Origin: CAVQZC01 sp963718315
GTDB lineage: Bacteria; Actinomycetota; Thermoleophilia; Gaiellales; JAICJC01
Reading direction: 5' to 3'
DNA length: 64,000 nucleotides
Assembly: GCA_963718315.1 (NCBI GenBank)
Contig: CAVQZC010000012.1
Location: 310,001-374,000, forward strand
Positions 1 through 8,091 of this stretch are shown one piece after another. A program made the translations under genes and the position numbers. How positions within the stretch are numbered: the first letter of the stretch is position 1; every line of letters starts with the position of its first letter. The notes below the pieces were generated by a model. The model did no database searches. It was not told the DNA's origin and worked only from the letters and a program-made list of their open reading frames with translations.

Positions 1-1
1 G

Positions 2-207
2 GTGGCCGACCCTGCCGGACTCGAGGCAGCCGGCATCGAGGCGGTCTACCGGATCGGCGACTGCGTCGCGCCGCGCCTGATCGCCGACGCGATCTTCGAC
101 GGCCACCGGCTGGCCCGGGAGATCGACTCGCCGCACCCGGAGACGCGCTGCCGTACCTGCGCGAGCGCCCGCTGATGGCCACCGCGGGGGCGGTCCACGC
201 CCGTTGA
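2..207 (+). CDS. NADH:flavin oxidoreductase / dienoyl-CoA reductase-like, C-terminal tail (partial)
   Basis: Only the last ~68 residues lie in the window. The segment EAVYRIGDCVAPRLIADAIF followed by DGHRLAREID is the typical C-terminal FAD/NAD-domain ending of the old-yellow-enzyme-type multidomain reductases (2,4-dienoyl-CoA reductase, trimethylamine dehydrogenase relatives). The first frame closes at 173-175. Adding one base near 142 (after GAGACG) restores a natural ending, ETALPYLRERPLMATAG..., that stops at 205-207, so I place the true end there. Substrate cannot be told from this fragment. The gene begins upstream of the window. Confidence 0.7.
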   Translation, partial: GRPCRTRGSRHRGGLPDRRLRRAAPDRRRDLRRPPAGPGDRLAAPGDALPYLRERPLMATAGAVHAR

Positions 208-220
208 CCGCCAGCTTCTC

Positions 221-991
221 TCAGTAGGCCATCCAACCGCCGTCCACCAGCAGGTTGATGCCGCTGATGTACGACGCCTGGGTGGCGAGGAATGCGACGG
301 CGGTCGCGACGTCGTCCGGCTGCCCGAGCCGGCTGAACGGTGTTCGCGAGCGGACGTAGTCCAGGCCCTGCTCGTCCGCGCTCAGGTCGCCAGGCGTCCC
401 GGTCACGATCTTGCCCGGCGCCACGGCGTTGCAGAGGATCCCCGAAGACCCGTAGTCGACGGCGATCTGGCGGGTCATCTGGATCAGCCCTCCCTTGCCC
501 ACCGCGTAGGCGAAATGACCGGGAGGCCCGACCATCCCGTGCTGGGAGGTGATGTTGACGATCCGCCCTCGGACATCGCCGTGCAGCGGTTGGGCGAGCA
601 TCTGGCGCACGGCCGACCGCAGCAGCAGGTAGGGCCCGCGGAGGTTGACGGCCATCATCGCGTCCCAGTCGGCGGGCTTTGTCTCGAGCAGCGCTTTCGA
701 GTGACGGCCGGCCAGCACCGCGTTATTGACGACAAGATCCAGCGCTCCCGTCCGCTCCACGGCCAGCCCGACCATGCGGTTGCAGTCGGCCTCGATCGAA
801 ACGTCCGCCTGGAGGTACACCGCCCTCCCACCGGCTGCCGCGATCAGCTCGTCGGTGGGCCGGCCGCCGGCGATCGGATCGCGCCTGACGTCCGCGAGGA
901 CAACGTCGAAGCCTTCGGCTGCGAGGCGCACCGCGATCGCCCGGCCGATCCCGGACGAGGAACTCGTAACGATTGCGCTGCGTCTGGCCAT
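221..991 (-). CDS. SDR family NAD(P)-dependent oxidoreductase
   Basis: Classical short-chain dehydrogenase of 256 residues. The N-terminal Rossmann motif reads TSSSSGIGRAIA, so the first Gly of the usual TGxxxGIG is Ser. An NNAV motif follows, the active-site pair is in YAVGK, and PGKIVTGT comes after it. The C-terminal LLVDGGWMAY is typical of 3-ketoacyl-reductase-like SDRs. I chose the ATG at 991 (MARRSAIVT) because it directly precedes the first beta strand; the frame is open further upstream but that stretch looks non-coding. It is divergent from the desulfidase-like gene at 1029, leaving a 37-bp shared control region. The substrate is unknown. Confidence 0.85.
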   Translation of the reverse strand: MARRSAIVTSSSSGIGRAIAVRLAAEGFDVVLADVRRDPIAGGRPTDELIAAAGGRAVYLQADVSIEADCNRMVGLAVERTGALDLVVNNAVLAGRHSKALLETKPADWDAMMAVNLRGPYLLLRSAVRQMLAQPLHGDVRGRIVNITSQHGMVGPPGHFAYAVGKGGLIQMTRQIAVDYGSSGILCNAVAPGKIVTGTPGDLSADEQGLDYVRSRTPFSRLGQPDDVATAVAFLATQASYISGINLLVDGGWMAY

Positions 992-1016
992 CAGGTTCGG
1001 TGAAGATAGTCGTTCG

Positions 1017-1022
1017 TATACT
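1017..1022 (+). promoter_or_regulatory. Candidate -10 box for a leaderless transcript
   Basis: TATACT at 1017-1022 is a good -10 hexamer. Its expected start point falls on the ATG at 1029, so the transcript of the desulfidase-like gene would be leaderless, as is common in Actinomycetota. No convincing -35 box is seen. Confidence 0.4.
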
Positions 1023-1028
1023 GGGCGG

Positions 1029-1571
1029 ATGCCCGGGGTCGCGTTCGTCGCACACTGCCTGCTCAACCAGAACTCCAAGACGGACGGCGGCGCTCGCTGC
1101 CCTGGTGTCTATTCGCCGCTGGTCGAGGAGCTCCGGCGACGGGAGTGGCGGATCGAGCAGATGCCCTGCCCCGAGCTCGCGTTCACGGGGCTGAACCGCT
1201 TCTGGGCGGTCAAGGAGCAACTCGACACGACAGCGTACCGGCGGCACTGCCGCCGGCTTGCGGCCGCGGTCGCCGGCGCCGTCGAGGTGCATGTGCGGCG
1301 CGGTGAGGACGTGATCGTGGTCGGGATCGAGGGCAGCCCGTCCATGGGCGTTCAGGTCACCAGCTCCGACCCGACCCGCGGAGGGCGTCCGGAGTGGCCG
1401 GACGGCAGCAGCGAGCTGTCGCCGGGGGCGGGCATCTTCATGGAGGAGCTTGTGGCCGAGCTGACCGGCCGAGGAGTCGAGGCACCCGGGCAATGGGCAT
1501 CACTCACCAGCTGCCGGACCACGATGCGGACGAGGAGCGGCGGCGGCTGGTGGCGCTGCATGGGGGCCTGA
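1029..1571 (+). CDS. TudS-related (DUF523-like, CD3072-type) putative desulfidase
   Basis: The N-terminal ~150 residues match the TudS-related group: HCLLNQNSKTDGGARCPGVY, an EQMPCPELAF segment, FWAVKEQLD and VVGIEGSPSMGV. The cysteines near residues 9, 24 and 44 are candidate ligands for the [4Fe-4S] cluster used by TudS-type thiouracil desulfidases. After about residue 153 (near 1487) the frame degenerates to a non-coding-looking tail ending at 1571. The overlapping frame starting at 1493 has normal codon use. The protein may therefore truly end near 1490, or be fused to the next reading frame by a missing base. Function is assigned by homology only. Confidence 0.7.
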   Translation: MPGVAFVAHCLLNQNSKTDGGARCPGVYSPLVEELRRREWRIEQMPCPELAFTGLNRFWAVKEQLDTTAYRRHCRRLAAAVAGAVEVHVRRGEDVIVVGIEGSPSMGVQVTSSDPTRGGRPEWPDGSSELSPGAGIFMEELVAELTGRGVEAPGQWASLTSCRTTMRTRSGGGWWRCMGA

Positions 1572-1933
1572 GGGTGGAGGGCGACGCCCGGGGGTTCCGG
1601 ATCGCACTGGTCGCAGGCGAGCTGGTGAACGCCGGCCCTGGCGACCTCGACGCCCTGGCAGTTCTCGAGGAAGAGGGATGGGGCGTGATCCAGCTGCCCG
1701 CGGCGGACTACCCCGACGAGGTCGCAGCGCCGTTGCTCGAACAGGCGGCGGAGCAGGCCGAGGAGTTCGCGCGCCACGGCTACCGGCTGGTGCTGGTCGG
1801 GCATCACGCGGGTCTGCAGCCGACCCTCGACCGCTACGGCCTCAGCACCCCGCCTGCGATCGTTCCGCAGAGCGCGGATCAACTCCGCGCCTTCCTCGCC
1901 AGCTTCCACTCCTCCGAAAGGACGCCTCCGTGA
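1493..1933 (+). CDS. Hypothetical protein, possibly the C-terminal domain of the preceding desulfidase
   Basis: 146 codons beginning MGITHQLPDHDADEERRR, with normal GC-rich codon use. It overlaps the degenerate 3' tail of the TudS-like gene in another frame. It contains an alternating beta/alpha pattern (FRIALVAGELVNAG, WGVIQLPAADYP, YRLVLVGHHAG) suggestive of a small Rossmann-like fold. I do not recognise a named family. No ribosome binding site is evident before 1493, which favours a frameshifted fusion over a separate gene. It ends 4 bp into the next gene (start GTG 1930). Confidence 0.5.
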   Translation: MGITHQLPDHDADEERRRLVALHGGLRVEGDARGFRIALVAGELVNAGPGDLDALAVLEEEGWGVIQLPAADYPDEVAAPLLEQAAEQAEEFARHGYRLVLVGHHAGLQPTLDRYGLSTPPAIVPQSADQLRAFLASFHSSERTPP

Positions 1934-2800
1934 AGGGCACCCTGCTCGCATCGAACCTCGGCTTTCCCGAAGGCCCCGTAGTCGTGCCGGACGGCGCTCG
2001 TCTTCTGCGACGGCAACGTCGGCCGGCTACTGCGGTGGGACGGCAACGCGGTCTCGACGTTCGCAGTCACCGGGGGCTCGCCGTGGGGTGCCGTGCTGGG
2101 GAGTGACGGCGCCGTCTACGTGACGCAGGGAGGCAATGTTCCCGGCAGCGGCGACGTCAGCGCGGTCCCCGGTATCCAGCGGGTCAATCCCGACGGATCG
2201 GTCGAGCTGCTGGCATCCGAGATCGAAGGCCACACCCTGGCGGCACCCAACGACCTTGCCTTCGGCACGGATGGCCGGCTGTGGTTCACCGACTCCGGCA
2301 CCGAGCACGACGACCGGTTCCCGGAGGAGGAGCGCGCGCCCGGACGGCTGTTCGCACTCGGCCCGGGCGGACAGGGCGAGTTCCTGATCGAGCGGCGGGA
2401 TGTGTATCCCAACGGCATCGCCTTCGATGCTCAGGGCCGTCTCTACTGGACCGAGTCGATGGCCCACGCCGTCCGCCGTCTGGACGACGACGGCCAGGCG
2501 GTGACCTTCTGCCAGCTCGGCGACGACTTCGTCCCCGACGGTATGGCGTTTGCGGCAGACGCCCGCGCCTTCGTCTGCACGACCATCTCCGGCGGCGTGA
2601 CCGTCATCTCACCCGAGGGCGAGGTACTCGACCAGATCGACCTGGGATCGCACGCCACCAACTGCATCTTCGACGGGCCGGCGCTCTACGTCACCGCGAC
2701 CAAGGTGCCAGAGATCCACGCCGACCAGCGGACGGGCACGTTCTGGCGGGTGGACACCGACGCCACCGGAGGCCTGCCCCTCCGGCCGGGCAGGCTGTAA
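1930..2800 (+). CDS. SMP-30/gluconolactonase/LRE family protein (frameshifted)
   Basis: Six-bladed beta-propeller lactonase family. From the GTG at 1930 the protein begins MKGTLLASNLGFPEGPVVVP; the frame breaks near 2000 and continues as FCDGNVGRLLRWDGN. Diagnostic motifs follow: LGFPEGPVV carries the first metal Glu, LAAPNDLAFGTDGRLWFTD carries the Asn, and VYPNGIAFDAQGRLYWTES and PDGMAF carry the later Asn and Asp. Members hydrolyse sugar or aldonolactones. The start overlaps the upstream gene by 4 bp, suggesting an operon. The stop at 2798-2800 abuts an 18-bp inverted repeat. Confidence 0.85.
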
Positions 2801-2927
2801 AGAACTGGTTTCAGAATGAACGGCGTCGTGAGGCGCAGAGCGCGGCGGTGGCGGCAAGGATCGGCGTGGACGCCGCCGCCGCCGTCGCGAACCAGCCGCA
2901 ACAGACGGGCATTCTGAAACCAGTTCT
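2801..2927. repeat. 127-bp element bounded by a perfect 18-bp inverted repeat
   Basis: AGAACTGGTTTCAGAATG at 2801-2818 is matched exactly by its reverse complement at 2910-2927, with 91 bp between. It fills the space between two convergent genes (SMP-30 ending at 2800 and the Gfo/Idh fragment ending at 2932). The size, perfect termini and lack of an own gene are compatible with a MITE. No clear target-site duplication is visible. Each arm also contains AACNNGTT, the core shared by some TetR-family boxes such as KstR, so paired operators are an alternative. Confidence 0.6.
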
Positions 2928-2931
2928 AGCC

Positions 2932-3630
2932 TTACAGGGCCACCTCGCACCCGGTGGCCAGGGACCGCTCGCAGGCCACGGCCACCCGCAACGTCTCCAG
3001 TGCATCCACGGGAGTGCAGGGGACGCCATCCCTGTCGCCCGATGCCGCGGCGGCCAGAAACCGCCGCACCGACAGGGCGAACGGATCCGCTCCGGCGGCG
3101 TCCACCGGGCGGCCGTCGGCGACTCCCGACAGGCGGACGCCGTCGGGGCCGAGCTCGAGATAGAGGGACGAGCCCTCGGCGAGCACGTCGACGCCGTACG
3201 TCCTGCGCTGTCCGCGCCCGGTCCAGGCGCTGTGGACGATACCGAGACCCCCGGAGGCGAACCCGAGCTGCATGACGACGACGTCATCGATCGCCGACGC
3301 CGCCTCGCCGGAGAGCGGGAGCCGCCCGGCGACGGCCCGCACCGACGTCACGTCGCCCGCCAGCGAACGCTGGAGATCGATGTGGTGACTGGCGCGCTCG
3401 AGGATCTGGCCCCCTCCCGCGACCGGGTCCAGAAACCATGGCCGGGGGGCTGCCGCACCGAAGTTCCGGCCCACCATGAGCGCCGGCGGGTTCCCACCGA
3501 GCGCTTGCTGGAGGAGGGGCAGCAGGTCGCTCGCATGCCACTGGTACCCGACCGCGCAGACAGTCCCGGACGATGCGGACGCCGCCACGATCGCCTCGCC
3601 ATCGGCGACGGTGCGGGCGCTGTGGCGCGC
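2932..3630 (-). pseudogene. Gfo/Idh/MocA-family oxidoreductase, C-terminal part only
   Basis: About 230 residues from TVADGEAIVAAS onward match the end of the NAD-binding domain and the whole C-terminal domain of Gfo/Idh/MocA dehydrogenases: VCAVGYQWHASDLLPLL, then GGQILERASHHIDL with the active-site-type HxxD, and a final QxLEPL-like TPVDALETLRVAVACERS. The first ~100 residues, with the Rossmann glycine motif, are absent. In their place the upstream DNA encodes the N-terminus of a different protein (deacetylase, 3630-3838). This looks like a deletion junction or assembly misjoin. It lies last in the leftward operon. Confidence 0.7.
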
Positions 3631-3838
3631 GCACCCCGGGATCCGCGTACTCGCCCCAGCCGTCGTTGCGGTCGTCGCCCCACATCACCGAGTACTCGGA
3701 GCCCTCCTCGTACACCAGAACGAGGTTGACCACGACCCGCGCTCCGCCCGGCCACTCGAAGGGCGGCGGGTTGCGGCCGTGGCCAACCAGATCGCGCTCT
3801 CGGACCGCGGCCGGGATGGCAAAGCGATCAGCCGTCAT
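3625..3838 (-). pseudogene. Polysaccharide deacetylase / PuuE allantoinase-like, N-terminal fragment
   Basis: Starts at the ATG 3836-3838 (MTADRFAIPAAVRERDLVGH). GRNPPPFEWPGGARVVVNLV followed by LVYEEGSEYSVMWGD is the characteristic N-terminus of the PuuE-type polysaccharide-deacetylase subfamily. Homology stops after YADPGVR, just where the family continues toward its catalytic core, and the sequence then switches to a Gfo/Idh oxidoreductase. No catalytic residues remain, so the fragment is not functional as read. Its start overlaps the 3' end of the aminotransferase by 11 bp, showing operon membership. Confidence 0.65.
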
Positions 3839-4945
3839 GAGACGCGAGCGAGTCTACAAGCAGTGCCGCGACGCGCTCCATGAGCGGCTCGGGCGCGATC
3901 GTGATGCGCACGTACGCCGGCAGCCCGAACTCGCCGCCGGGGCGCATCACCACGCCCCGTTCGAGCAGCTCCTCGGTGAGCTCGCGCGCCGAGTCGTCGA
4001 CGCCGACGTGGACGAGCACGAAGTTGGCCTGCGACGGCAGCGGCCGGATCCCGTCGCGGTCGAGCTCCGCCAGGAAGCGCTCCCGCGCCGCGGCGCGCGG
4101 GTTGCGCCGCGCAGCCACCCGGCCGGCGCGCGCACGCCGATGCCGGCGGCGAGCGCAGGGCGGTTGACGTTGAACGGCTCCTGCACGACATCGAGCAGGC
4201 TCGCGACCTGCGGGTCGACGATCGCATAGGCGAGGCGCAGGCCGGCAAGGCCGAACATCTTGGAGAACGTGCGCAGCACGACGAGCGGCGGTCCGGCGCG
4301 ACGTCCTGCCGGCGCTCGGCCATAGCAGCGCCGCGGGGTCGACATAGTCGGCGTAGGCCTCGTCGGCGATGGCGACGCAGCCGTCGGGCAGCGCGTCGAC
4401 GAACCGGGCGCCACTCGTCGGGCGCGACGACGCGAGCCGGTCGGGTTGTTGGGGTCGCCGACCCACGCGATGCTCGCGCCGGCGTCGCGGGCGGCGGCAG
4501 CCATCGCGTCGAGGTCGATGCCGCATGTCGCGCAGCGGTACGCGGGCCACCGCCGCGCCCGCGGCGGTCGACGAGGAGCGCATAGAGGCCGTAGCGTCGG
4601 AGACGGCACGACGACGGCGTGGCCGGGGTCGAGGAACGAGGCCGCGAGCGCGACGATCAGCGACTGGACGCCGTGCGCGGCGTCACGCACGCCGGCGGTC
4701 GTGGCGAGCGACGGCGACAGCGTTGCGGAGCTCGGCGTATGGTCGCCTCGGGATCAGCGCGACGTTCGGCATCTCCGCGGCGGCGGCCGCGAGCACCTCG
4801 GGGAACGGCCGAACAGGTCCTCGTTGCGGTTCAGCGGCTCGAGCTCGCCGGTGCAAGCCGACGCGCAACTCGTCGCGCTCTCGCCCGGGTGGTAGGCGGC
4901 GAGCCCCCGGAGCGACGGCCGGGCCATCCGATCCCAGTCGGTCAT
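3828..4945 (-). CDS. HisC-like (histidinol-phosphate) aminotransferase, multiply frameshifted
   Basis: PLP fold-type I aminotransferase. Segments in three frames assemble into one protein: start MTDWDRMARPSLRGLAAYHP with GELEPLNRNED, then EVLAAAAAEMPNVALIP and HGVQSLIVALAASFLDPGHA, then SIAWVGDPNNPTGS, an ADEAYADY segment, the PLP-lysine region FSKMFGLAGLRLAY, and the C-terminus VRITIAPEPLMERVAALLVD. At least six breaks occur between 4120 and 4880. Its ATG (4943-4945) overlaps the upstream M20 gene's stop as ATGA, indicating coupling. In a catabolic cluster lacking his genes, it probably transaminates a pathway amino acid rather than histidinol phosphate; that is inference. Confidence 0.75.
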
Positions 4946-6162
4946 GCGGCAAGCTCCCGCAGGATGTGCTCCAGCGCCGTGACGCACGCGGCGACCGCAT
5001 CGGGCTCGGTGTGCTCCTCGGGCGCGTGAGAAACGCCGCCGGCGTCGCTTCGCACGAACAGCATCCCTGCTGGGATGCCGGATGCGGCGAGGATGCCTGC
5101 GTCGTGCCCGGCGCCCGACGGCAGCTCGACGATCTCGTTGCCGGAGCGGCGGATCCCGGCTCGGACCGCCTCCATCACCGATGGATCCATTGGCTGAGGT
5201 GGATACCGCCACCGCTCCCGAATGACGTGGGTGCAGCGCCACCGCGACGCGCGGAGTCCGCGGCCGCCTCGGCCACTGTGCCGACGAGGGCGCCCAGCCC
5301 GGCGGCATCCGGCGCGCGGACATCGGCGAACAACGTGACGCGCTCGGGGATCGTGTTCGTCGCCCCCGGATCGACCTCGAGCCGGCCGACGGTGCTGACT
5401 GCGCCGGGGATGGCACCCGCCGACCGATGCAGCGCGGTCACGAAGGCGGCCGCTGCCGCCATCGCATCTGAGCGAAGCTCCATCGGCACAGTCCCGGCAT
5501 GACCGCGGCGCCCGGCGAAGGCCAGCTCGATGCCCGCCATGCCGGCGATCGACGTGACGACCCCCAGCGCCGCTCCGCGGCCGGCCAGCACCGGCCCCTG
5601 CTCGATATGGGCCTCCACGAAGCACGACGGACGGGGACCGGCCAGAGGTTCGTCCGGCAGCTCGCCCAGCCCCAGTCCGGCGAACGCCTCTGCCAGGCTG
5701 ACGCCGTCTGCGTCGCGAAGCTCTCCCTCGTCCGGCTCCAGCGCGCCGACCAGCGCCCGGCTGCCGAACACGCCGCGGCCGAACCGCGGCCCCTCCTCGA
5801 GCCGGAAAGCGACGACGGTGATGCCGCGACGGCCTGCCGGTCCCGCCTTGATGGCGACCACGGCATCGAGTGCTGCGACCACCCCGAGCGCCCCGTCGAA
5901 CGCGCCCCCGTCCGGCGGCGTGTCGAAGCGCGAGCCGGTCGACACGTCGGCCAGCTCCGGGTCGGTGCCGGCAATGCGGCCGCGAAGGTTGCCCGCAGCG
6001 TCGACGTTCCGTGCTCAGGCCGGCATCGCGCATCCAGCCGGCGACCAGGTCGTGCGCACGCTGCTCTCCCTCACCCAGTCCCGGCCGGTTGCTACCGGTG
6101 CTCCGCCCGATCTCCGCCAGGGCGGCGAGCCGCGAGATGACCAGCTCGGCCCGGTCGGCCAC
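4942..6162 (-). CDS. M20-family amidohydrolase (allantoate / N-carbamoyl-amino-acid hydrolase type), frameshifted
   Basis: Zinc-dependent M20 amidase of the hydantoinase/carbamoylase group. Recognisable parts: N-terminus MADRAELVISRLAALAEIGR, GSRFDTPPDGGAFDGALGVV (metal Asp), FRLEEGPRFGRGVFGSRAL (metal Glu pair region), FVEAHIEQGPVL (metal His), the dimerisation domain GRRGHAGTVPMELRSDA, and SGAGHDAGILAASGIPAGML near the end. Family members use two zinc or manganese ions to cleave carbamoyl or ureido amides. The frame breaks near 5990 and returns near 5190. The GTG start at 6162 lies 4 bp after the upstream CocE-like gene; the stop overlaps the aminotransferase start. Confidence 0.85.
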   Translation of the reverse strand: MADRAELVISRLAALAEIGRSTGSNRPGLGEGEQRAHDLVAGWMRDAGLSTERRRCGQPSRPHCRHRPGAGRRVDRLALRHAAGRGRVRRGARGGRSTRCRGRHQGGTGRPSRHHRRRFPARGGAAVRPRRVRQPGAGRRAGAGRGRASRRRRRQPGRGVRRTGAGRAAGRTSGRSPSVVLRGGPYRAGAGAGRPRSGAGGRHVDRRHGGHRAGLRRAPRSCRDCADGASLRCDGGSGRLRDRAASVGGCHPRRSQHRRPARGRSGGDEHDPRARHVVRRCPRAGCRRAGRPRRHSGRGGRGLRASRWRCTHVIRERWRYPPQPMDPSVMEAVRAGIRRSGNEIVELPSGAGHDAGILAASGIPAGMLFVRSDAGGVSHAPEEHTEPDAVAACVTALEHILRELAA

Positions 6163-6166
6163 CCGG

Positions 6167-8091
6167 CTACCTCCAGTCCGAGCGGGGAATGCGCCCCTGC
6201 CAGCTTCGGGGCGGCGAAGACCTCGCCGTCCCGCGTCACCTCGAGCTCGAGCTCGACCAGAAACGCGTCTGCGGTGCAGGTGTAGCGCGCCTGCGCTGCC
6301 GCTACGCAGTCGAGATCGGGCCGCGTCAGCCGGAAACGGGTGCGGCCCTCGGCACGCGCCGAGAGCGGATCGCCTGGGTCAACCGACGTCGTCAGTACAC
6401 GTGGCCCTCCTCGCAGCGCAGGCCCTCGGCCGGAACTCGAACATCGTCCAGTCCTCGGCCTCGATCCCGGCCGTACCGTCGTCACCGTCCTGCACGACAT
6501 CCCAGCGTGCCGGCCTCTCGCCGGTCTCCGCTCTCGTCCACGCTCAGCGGCACGAGCTCACCCGCCACGGCAAACGGCGCGGCGTCGGCGGGCAGGCCGG
6601 GCAGGATCAGCTCCACCGGACTGGCCAGCTGGAGCGGCGCCAGATTTGGCAACGGCCACAGACAGGGCCAGTCGTTCCCTACCACCGCGATTCGAATCCG
6701 GTGGCCGGGCCGGAACCGCCAACCGGTTGCCATCAGGTCGAGCTCGACCGCTGTCTCGCCGTCGCAGCGGACGTTCATCGCACCCCGGGTCACAGGCTGG
6801 CACTCTCCTTCGGGCGACACGTCGTTGAGCTTGACCGACACGATTGCGCGCGGCCCCGGTTGGTCGATGCGGAAGCGGACACGTGGCGCGCCGAGCACGG
6901 TCACCGCCTCGTCCAGCGGCTCCGTCTCGACGCACGCGCTGAGTGCCTCGTCCGGTCGCTGGTCGCCGAACATCCCCGACCCGGGCGGCGGCGGGCACCA
7001 GTTGCCGGTGCGCAGCCCCACGGCTGCCGAGGCGGGAGCCGTCTGAGGGCCGCCGAGGGTCAGCGTCGTGGACGACCGAGACCCCGGCGAGGCATCGCCG
7101 CCGAGCCACTCCCCAGAGACTTCAGCGTGCTCGCCGGCCGGCGAGTCGTGCTCCTCGATGAAGAACACCGATCGCGGCCGGAACGGCGCGCGACGCAACC
7201 CGGCTCCAGGTGCTCGCGGAAGAACTCGATCAGCGCTCGCATGAACGGAAAGGGCGGACCGGGAACGCCGCGATCCGGTGCAACATGTGGTCCACGGCCC
7301 GGCCAGCAAGTGCCACGGGCTGCGAAGCTTCTCGGCCATCCGCAGGCCGGCCGTTCGGTAGCCGTCGTGCCAGCCGCTGACGATGAAGACCGGGCACTCG
7401 ATGCGCTCGTACTCCGGGCGCAGCGAACCGTTCCGCCAGTAGAGGCCATCATGCTGCTCCGCCAGCCAGCGCAGCACCCAGGGCGGCGTCGAGTCGATCC
7501 GGTCGCGCCAGCGCTCGTCGAGCTGCGGCCCCTCGCCGGGCGGCAGCGCGTTCATCGCGATCATCCTCACCGGGTAGTTCGTCAGCTCGAACGCCTCCAC
7601 CGCGCCGCCGTCGTAGTGCATGTCGTCGGTGTACCGGTCGTCGGTCGCGTAGACCGGGGCGATCGCCCGCAGCGCCGGCGGCCGGCGAGCGGCGAGCTGG
7701 ATGGCACGAGAACCCGCCGTAGGACTTCCCCCACGATCCGACGTTGCCGTTGCACCACGGCTGGCGCGACATCCAGTCGACCACCTCGACCCCATCCAGC
7801 TGTTCCGTCTCGGTGTACTCGATCCTCGGCAACGCCGTCCGAGCTGCCGGTACCACGAACGTCCAGCCGCACACAGACGCAGCCGGCGTTCACCAGGGCC
7901 AGGTTCTGCCCCCGGCCCTGAAGCGCCCGCAGGTCGTCCTTGCGGTAGGGGATGTGCTCGAGGATGGCGCCGTACCGGCCAGGCCGGCTGGGCCGGTACA
8001 CGTCGGCGGACAGCTCGACCCCGTCGCGCATCTGCATGCGCACGTCCCGTTCGATGACCACCGTGCCGTCTGCAAGCGAGATCGTGGTCAC
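6167..8091 (-). CDS. CocE/NonD family hydrolase 1 (X-Pro dipeptidyl-peptidase-like), frameshifted
   Basis: Alpha/beta-hydrolase of the cocaine-esterase/X-Pro-peptidase S15 group. Key parts: VTTISLADGTVVIERD start, GAILEHIPYRKDD, CVCVRLDVRGTGSSDG, the nucleophile elbow GSWGKSYGGF, APVYATDDRYTDDMH, an acid/His region around FIVSGWHDGYRT, and the C-terminal jelly-roll domain (FRIDQPGPRAIVSVKLNDV, GWRFRPGHRIRIAV). Breaks occur near 7700, 7050-7250, 6400-6500 and 6195. The GTG start (8089-8091) forms a GTGA overlap with the stop of the second CocE gene. Restored at 6195, the end reads AHIPRSDWR, parallel to the homologue's ERIPRDGV. Likely cleaves an ester or amide. Confidence 0.85.

Noticed and set aside
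2811..3287. An Ala/Ser-rich minus-strand frame running through the inverted-repeat element
   Set aside because: It is a frame shadow of the Gfo/Idh fragment extended across the repeat; the in-frame homology lies in the other frame, which stops at 2932.
3828..4945. Histidine biosynthesis gene hisC
   Set aside because: No other his genes are present and the gene is embedded in a catabolic operon, so only the aminotransferase family is claimed.
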